Of a stretch of 8,315 bases of DNA, positions 4,860 through 8,315 are shown one piece after another. The DNA comes from DATDRQ01 sp035291645. Its GTDB lineage: Bacteria > Chloroflexota > Anaerolineae > Anaerolineales > UBA4823. The stretch lies in NCBI GenBank assembly GCA_035291645.1, contig DATDRQ010000377.1:1-8315 (forward strand). Direction: 5' to 3'. The position numbers and the translations under genes are program-made. Numbering within the stretch: position 1 is the first letter of the stretch; the number at the start of each line of letters is the position of its first letter. The notes below the pieces were generated by a model. That model saw only the letters and a program-made list of their open reading frames with translations, was not told where the DNA came from and made no database searches.

Positions 4860-6503
4860 ATGCCAAACACCGCCCGCCCATTGCTACTCCTGCTCCCCTT
4901 GCTGGTCCTCATCGCTACTATCGCGAAGGCGGCCCAGGAGAACCAGGTATACTTGCCGCTGGTGCTGGCCGCGCCGGAGACGAAAGCGGTGCAGGCGCCG
5001 GTGCTGAAGTGGCAGCGCGGCGGCTGCTACAGCTCGTGGTGCGAGACCGGCTGGTACAGCTCGCCCGCCGCGGCTGACCTGGATGGCGACGGCAGGGTGG
5101 AGGTGATCGCCTCGGCATACTCGATCGTCGCCCTGGACGGGCGCAGCGGCGCGCTGGAATGGCGGGTCGCCTCCGGGCACGACCGCAGCGAGCCAAACGC
5201 CAGCAGTGTTGGGCGCACCTGGCCGGGCATCGTACTGGCAGACCTGGACAATAACGGCGACCTGGAGATCGCCAGCGCCCACGGCGCAGGCTACCTCTCG
5301 GTGTACGAAGCCGACGGCTATTTCGCCCCCGGCTGGCCGCAGCGCCCGATCGGTCAGGAGCTGCGCGGCCTGCTGGCCTCCGACCTGGACGGGGACGGCG
5401 ACCTGGAGCTTATCGCAACCGGCGCGGTGGGCAACCAGACCAACACCTGGGTCTACGACCACAAGGGGGCGCTGCTGCCCGGCTGGCCGCAGCTGAGCAA
5501 CGACAGCGGCTACGCCTACGGCGCCTTCAACGCCAACGCGGCCGCCGGCGACCTGGACGGCGATGGCGCCGGAGAAATCGTCGTGCCGTCCGACGTACAC
5601 TACATTAATGCTTACGAGCGGAATGGCGCCCAGATCCCGGCCCACGCCATGTACGCCGGCAAGGGCTGGGGCAAGGTGGGCGTCTGGGAAAGTCCGGCGA
5701 CCGAGCTGCGCGGCTGGGGCACTTGCGATACTTCAGACGGGCGAGCCGAGCGCTACCGGGCCAACTTCGCCCATGGCCCGGCGGTTATCGCGGACGTGGA
5801 CGGCAAGGGAGGCCGAGAGGTGGTCGTCACCGGAAATGTGTACGACTGCGGCTACGGAGATTACCCCAGCCAGTATATCGGTCTGTATATCTTCAATCCC
5901 GATCGCGGCCGCTTCAACGCTGGCGGCTACGACTGGCGCACCCCGCCGGTCGACACCGGCGCGCCGCTCAGCGAGGATTACGGCAAGATCGAGAACGCCC
6001 AGCCTAACCCGGCCCTGGCCGACCTGGACGGCGATGGCCGGCTGGAGATCTTGTTCGCCTCCTACGACGGCCGCCTGCACGCCTTCTGGCTGGATAAGCA
6101 AGAGCACGGCAGCTGGCCTTTTGCCGTCAACCAGTCCGGCGAGGGCTTCCTGCGCTTCGCCTCCGAGCCAGCGGTCGCCGACCTGAACGGCGACGGGCTG
6201 GCGGAGGTGATCTTCGCCTCCTGGACCGAGAAGGGCAGCCACGCCAGCGGGAAGCTTCACATCCTGGACTACCTGGGGAACGCCCTGCACGAAGTACCCC
6301 TGCCCCCGGCATTCTCCGGCAATTGGAACGGGTCGCTGGCGGCGCCAACCCTGGCGAACCTGGACGCCGATGCGGACCTGGAGGTCGTGTTGAACACGGC
6401 CAACAGCGGCGTGGTGGCCTATGACCTGCCCGGTACGGTGGGCGCCCAGGTTCTGTGGGGGACGGGGCGGGGGAACACCCGGCGGGATGGTTACCTGCCT
6501 TAA
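4860..6503 (+). CDS. Secreted FG-GAP/VCBS-repeat beta-propeller protein
   Basis: A 547-residue exported protein. A signal peptide is evident (PNTARP, then a Leu-rich core to about residue 20, probable cleavage after 'IAKA'), followed by 'VYLPLVLA', a short hydrophobic segment common near signal peptides of Chloroflexota secreted proteins. The mature part carries eight DxDxDG-type calcium loops, starting at about residues 73, 128, 175, 231, 312, 388, 441 and 500, each followed by an 'LEV/LEI/AEV' strand as in integrin-alpha FG-GAP repeats, so a seven- or eight-bladed calcium-bound propeller is expected. The loops at 312 (DVDGKG) and 500 (NLDADA) are degenerate. Four cysteines could form disulfides. 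It ends in 'GTGRGNTRRDGYLP' with no anchor. No enzymatic residues are recognised; a surface binding or adhesive role is likely. The ATG at 4860 has GGAGG at 4851-4855; the frame extends to a TTG at 4803, but that would run through the palindrome. Confidence 0.9.
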   Translation: MPNTARPLLLLLPLLVLIATIAKAAQENQVYLPLVLAAPETKAVQAPVLKWQRGGCYSSWCETGWYSSPAAADLDGDGRVEVIASAYSIVALDGRSGALEWRVASGHDRSEPNASSVGRTWPGIVLADLDNNGDLEIASAHGAGYLSVYEADGYFAPGWPQRPIGQELRGLLASDLDGDGDLELIATGAVGNQTNTWVYDHKGALLPGWPQLSNDSGYAYGAFNANAAAGDLDGDGAGEIVVPSDVHYINAYERNGAQIPAHAMYAGKGWGKVGVWESPATELRGWGTCDTSDGRAERYRANFAHGPAVIADVDGKGGREVVVTGNVYDCGYGDYPSQYIGLYIFNPDRGRFNAGGYDWRTPPVDTGAPLSEDYGKIENAQPNPALADLDGDGRLEILFASYDGRLHAFWLDKQEHGSWPFAVNQSGEGFLRFASEPAVADLNGDGLAEVIFASWTEKGSHASGKLHILDYLGNALHEVPLPPAFSGNWNGSLAAPTLANLDADADLEVVLNTANSGVVAYDLPGTVGAQVLWGTGRGNTRRDGYLP

Positions 6504-6522
6504 CACCATTTCCAATCCCAGC

Positions 6523-6551
6523 TTGACGGACAAGAATGTATGTTCTATGAT
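6523..6551 (+). promoter_or_regulatory. Sigma70-type promoter of the VOC protein gene
   Basis: TTGACG at 6523-6528 and TATGAT at 6546-6551 have an ideal 17-base spacer. Within the spacer, AGAA..TTCT (6533-6536, 6543-6546) forms a small inverted repeat that could be an operator. Transcription would begin near 6558, about 50 bases before the ATG. Confidence 0.6.
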
Positions 6552-6609
6552 AAATGCAATTCGTGACCAATGGATTAATCACAACCTTCAAACAGGAGGC
6601 TTTAGAATT

Positions 6610-6960
6610 ATGAACAAATACCAGGGTATCAAACAATTCAACTATCCCGTCAATGACATCGCTCAAGCGAAGAGGCTGTACAGCCAGCTTTTGGGAGTCG
6701 AGCCTTATATGGATCAGGTTTATTATGTTGGCTTCAGGGTTGGGGACCAGGAAATAGGGCTAGATCCCAACGGCCACAGACAAGGATTGACGGGACCGGT
6801 CGGCTACTTCCAGGTCAGCGACATTAAGAAGACTATGCAATCACTGTTAGACGCGGGCGCACAAGTTCAGCAAGAGGTCAGAGATGTCGGCGGTGGTAAG
6901 CTGATCGCATCTGTAAAAGACGCCGATGGCAACATCATCGGGCTGATTCAGTCGCCTTAA
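6610..6960 (+). CDS. VOC-family (glyoxalase/bleomycin-resistance fold) protein
   Basis: A 116-residue cytosolic protein with the paired beta-alpha-beta-beta-beta module of the vicinal oxygen chelate superfamily. The first module is 'QFNYPVNDIAQAKRLYSQLLGVEP' (about 9-32) through 'VYYVGFRVGDQEIGLDP'. The second begins at 'GPVGYFQVSDIKKTMQSLLDAGAQV' (about 62-86) and ends with the typical 'ASVKDADGNIIGLIQ' (about 100-114). Members range from glyoxalases and dioxygenases to drug-binding proteins. The usual metal-binding His/Glu set is not obvious here, so a non-metal binding role or unusual ligands are possible. The frame is open back to 6421 inside the previous gene, but AGGAGG at 6594-6599, ten bases before the ATG at 6610, and a promoter at 6523-6551 fix this start. 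It appears to be a single-gene unit with lower GC than the propeller gene before it. Confidence 0.87.
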   Translation: MNKYQGIKQFNYPVNDIAQAKRLYSQLLGVEPYMDQVYYVGFRVGDQEIGLDPNGHRQGLTGPVGYFQVSDIKKTMQSLLDAGAQVQQEVRDVGGGKLIASVKDADGNIIGLIQSP

Positions 6961-7078
6961 TTGCACAAAAGACAATTCTATTTTTCCGCCAGAATATTGG
7001 CGTAGCTTACAATGCTGTCAATGTAAGTTACGCCAATTTTGGTAGTTGCCAAAGATTAAGTTTTGTGTCAATATTCTG
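6961..7078. repeat. Nested inverted repeats forming a long hairpin
   Basis: The core is a 16-base arm at 6996-7011 and its complement at 7022-7037 around a 10-base loop; the single mismatch becomes a G-U pair in plus-strand RNA. The left arm overlaps CAGAATATTG (6990-6999), which has a perfect second complement CAATATTCTG at 7069-7078, and CACAAAA (6964-6970) matches TTTTGTG (7061-7067). TTTGG/CCAAA (7038-7042, 7049-7053) gives a further small stem. The region can therefore fold in at least two competing ways. It may end the VOC transcript, be a small palindromic mobile element, or act in the leader of the next gene. The lack of a T-tract after the core hairpin argues against a plain terminator. 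Confidence 0.6.
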
Positions 7079-7150
7079 TTAGGTTGGCAGCGGTGTCTTT
7101 TATTTCCCATTAATTCCCACACGCCAAGAGGTCCCCTCAGGAGGTTGATC

Positions 7151-7873
7151 ATGAAACTCATTCGTACAGCGACTATCATCTTGTCGATAGCCCTGCTGCT
7201 CGCGCCGGTCAGCGGTGCGGCTGCCAAGCCGGAAAAACCGGTCGGCCCGGTTAAGGGCCATTTCTCGCTGGGCGGGATGGTGCTGACCATCACCAGCCAG
7301 TCCGAGTTCGAAGAGCTGTGGGGGCTGCAGGTCGATTACTGCGACGGCAGCCGGGAGGAGATCGGCCGCTACCAGCACAAGATCATCTTCCGGGCAAAGC
7401 TGGGCTCAGGGGGATACAAGTTCTACGCCGAAAAGCCCATGCAGCGCGCCCGCATCAAGACCCTGCTGGTCGCAGGGGACGCCGCCGACGATTTTCGCTA
7501 CACCGACGTGCGCCGCGAGTGCGGGAAACCGGAGAAACCGCCGAAGCTGTACTGTCACGACGTGGAGGTTGCGCCGGTGATCCAGCGCTCCTGGGAGGGC
7601 GAGCCGATCTCCTTCAAGAGCGCCCGTTCCGTGGTCTCCGCCGGGCTGATGTTCCCCGGCGTGGACGGGCTGGCCCCGGCCCGGGTGCCGGACTTCCACC
7701 CCAACCGCTACTTCCCGAGCATCGCCTACAATCCTTCCGAGCATACCTGGACGGGCACTTTTATCTCCATGCGCATCCCGGCCGGCACCTACCAGAAAGT
7801 CATGCTGGTGGTAAAAGACGATTTCGAGCAGCAGGCCAAGTGCCTGGTGGGCAGGGTCAGGGTAGAGCCGTAA
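7151..7873 (+). CDS. Secreted protein of unknown family
   Basis: I do not recognise this family. It is a 240-residue protein with a clear signal peptide: MKLIRTA, a hydrophobic core 'TIILSIALLLAPVSG', and probable cleavage near AAA-K at residues 25-26. A Lys/Pro-rich linker follows (KPEKPVGPVKG), repeated in style later (GKPEKPPK, about 125-132). Four cysteines, C64, C124, C135 and C231, could make two disulfides. The rest reads as a soluble, strand-rich domain; no second membrane segment, lipobox, sorting signal or catalytic motif is seen. The central 'ARVPDFHPNRYFPSIAYNPSEHTW' (about 177-200) is rich in aromatic residues and proline. The ATG at 7151 has an ideal AGGAGG six bases upstream. 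The frame continues back to 7046 through non-coding, AT-rich sequence, so that extension is rejected. It is preceded by the structured region at 6961-7078 and converges on an alpha/beta hydrolase. Confidence 0.82.
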   Translation: MKLIRTATIILSIALLLAPVSGAAAKPEKPVGPVKGHFSLGGMVLTITSQSEFEELWGLQVDYCDGSREEIGRYQHKIIFRAKLGSGGYKFYAEKPMQRARIKTLLVAGDAADDFRYTDVRRECGKPEKPPKLYCHDVEVAPVIQRSWEGEPISFKSARSVVSAGLMFPGVDGLAPARVPDFHPNRYFPSIAYNPSEHTWTGTFISMRIPAGTYQKVMLVVKDDFEQQAKCLVGRVRVEP

Positions 7874-7885
7874 AGGATCAGGGAA

Positions 7886-7912
7886 GGCCGGGCGAACCTG
7901 CCACCGATTTTT
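7886..7912 (+). terminator. Weak intrinsic terminator after the secreted protein gene
   Basis: GGC.GG (7886-7891) pairs with CC.GCC (7897-7902) across a GCGAA loop with one C/T mismatch, followed after five bases by TTTTT at 7908-7912. It lies 12 bases after the stop codon at 7871-7873. The stem is short and the gap to the T-run is longer than ideal. Confidence 0.35.
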
Positions 7913-7928
7913 ACGAGGTACTGGCTTA

Positions 7929-8315
7929 CTATGGCCAGCCAGCCACAGCGTTGAGCACCTCTTCGAAGTGGCTCACGAAGAGCAGGTGACCTTCGTTCGG
8001 GAAAAACCTGCTGCTGGCGTTTGGAATCGCCCCCGCCAGGATGCGGGCCTGCTCGATGGGAACGATGTCATCCTCACCGTGCCAGACATTCACCGGGAGT
8101 TCGATCTCCTGAAGTGAAAAGCCCCATGGTCGAGCCTCTATTTTCAAATCGTGCTCCGCGCCGTGCGTGCCCTGCCGAAATGCCTCCGGGACCGTTTGCT
8201 CCATCATCTGGTTCACGTTGGGCTGGGCGAGCACAGCCTTATCCGATTCGCACAGGTCCGCGAACAGTGAAAGGATGCTGGCTGGATTCTTGCGCACATC
8301 ACGCGCAATTTTCCA
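7929..8315 (-). CDS. Alpha/beta hydrolase fold protein, C-terminal part (5' end cut by window)
   Basis: 128 codons are visible, running in from the right edge to a TAG at 7931-7929; the frame stays open to 8315, so the GTG at 8297 is not a real start. The visible part is the lid region and the last strands of an alpha/beta hydrolase. 'LPVNVWHGEDDIVPIEQARILAGAIP' carries the acid-residue loop (HGEDDIVP, the usual position of the catalytic Asp), and 'FPNEGHLLFVSHFEEVL' carries the catalytic His in the canonical GH context. The nucleophile Ser elbow lies outside the window. Such proteins hydrolyse esters, lactones, epoxides or similar small molecules; the substrate cannot be inferred. It converges with the secreted protein gene, with 55 bases between the stop codons. 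Confidence 0.88.
   Translation of the reverse strand, partial: WKIARDVRKNPASILSLFADLCESDKAVLAQPNVNQMMEQTVPEAFRQGTHGAEHDLKIEARPWGFSLQEIELPVNVWHGEDDIVPIEQARILAGAIPNASSRFFPNEGHLLFVSHFEEVLNAVAGWP

Noticed and set aside
4884..5645. 253-codon minus-strand frame opposite the FG-GAP gene, and a similar one at 5733-6533
   Set aside because: Val/Gly/Arg-rich antisense of repetitive DxDxDG coding sequence; the repetition explains the long open frame.
6996..7037. Reading the long hairpin as a CRISPR repeat or tRNA-like structure
   Set aside because: Only one copy, no spacer periodicity, and no cloverleaf or anticodon arrangement.
7046..7150. 35-residue N-terminal extension of the secreted protein
   Set aside because: It runs through AT-rich structured sequence and would bury the signal peptide; AGGAGG six bases before 7151 decides the start.

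Overview
The window looks like a high-GC bacterial chromosome segment, most likely from Chloroflexota (Anaerolineae-like), probably assembled from an environmental genome. Three things point there: a stand-alone methylmalonyl-CoA mutase B12 subunit next to meaB, a secreted FG-GAP/VCBS protein with a 'VYLPLVLA' segment just after its signal peptide and a 'TGRGN..R.G' ending, and the GC-rich codon use of most genes. The assignment is an inference from motifs and style, not from a marker gene.

Layout. Positions 1-1926 (minus strand) hold a compact operon read right to left: the B12-binding subunit of methylmalonyl-CoA mutase, the GTPase chaperone MeaB, and a GNAT acetyltransferase cut by the left edge. 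The acetyltransferase overlaps meaB by an ATGA, and a TATAAT-type -10 box lies in front of the operon. Positions 2048-2957 (plus) hold a two-gene cassette, a 76-aa putative antitoxin overlapping an AbiEii-type nucleotidyltransferase toxin. The toxin gene is visibly more AT-rich than its surroundings, which suggests acquisition. Positions 3028-4640 hold a MarR-family regulator with a strong promoter and a nested palindrome, followed by an aldo/keto reductase on the same strand. Positions 4641-4859 are a 219-bp non-coding stretch with several inverted repeats, leading into a secreted beta-propeller protein (4860-6503). A small VOC/glyoxalase-fold protein (6610-6960) has its own promoter. It is followed by a strongly structured intergenic region (6961-7080) and a secreted protein of unknown family (7151-7873). 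At the right edge an alpha/beta hydrolase, cut by the window, runs on the minus strand.

Functional links. The mutase subunit and MeaB work together: B12-dependent rearrangement of methylmalonyl-CoA and succinyl-CoA, with MeaB guarding the cofactor. The catalytic large subunit is not in this window. MarR plus aldo/keto reductase could form a small electrophile or aromatic-compound response, but this rests on adjacency only. The other genes look like independent units with their own start signals. No tRNA, rRNA, CRISPR array or intact insertion sequence was seen, and no gene-free stretch exceeds 300 bases.
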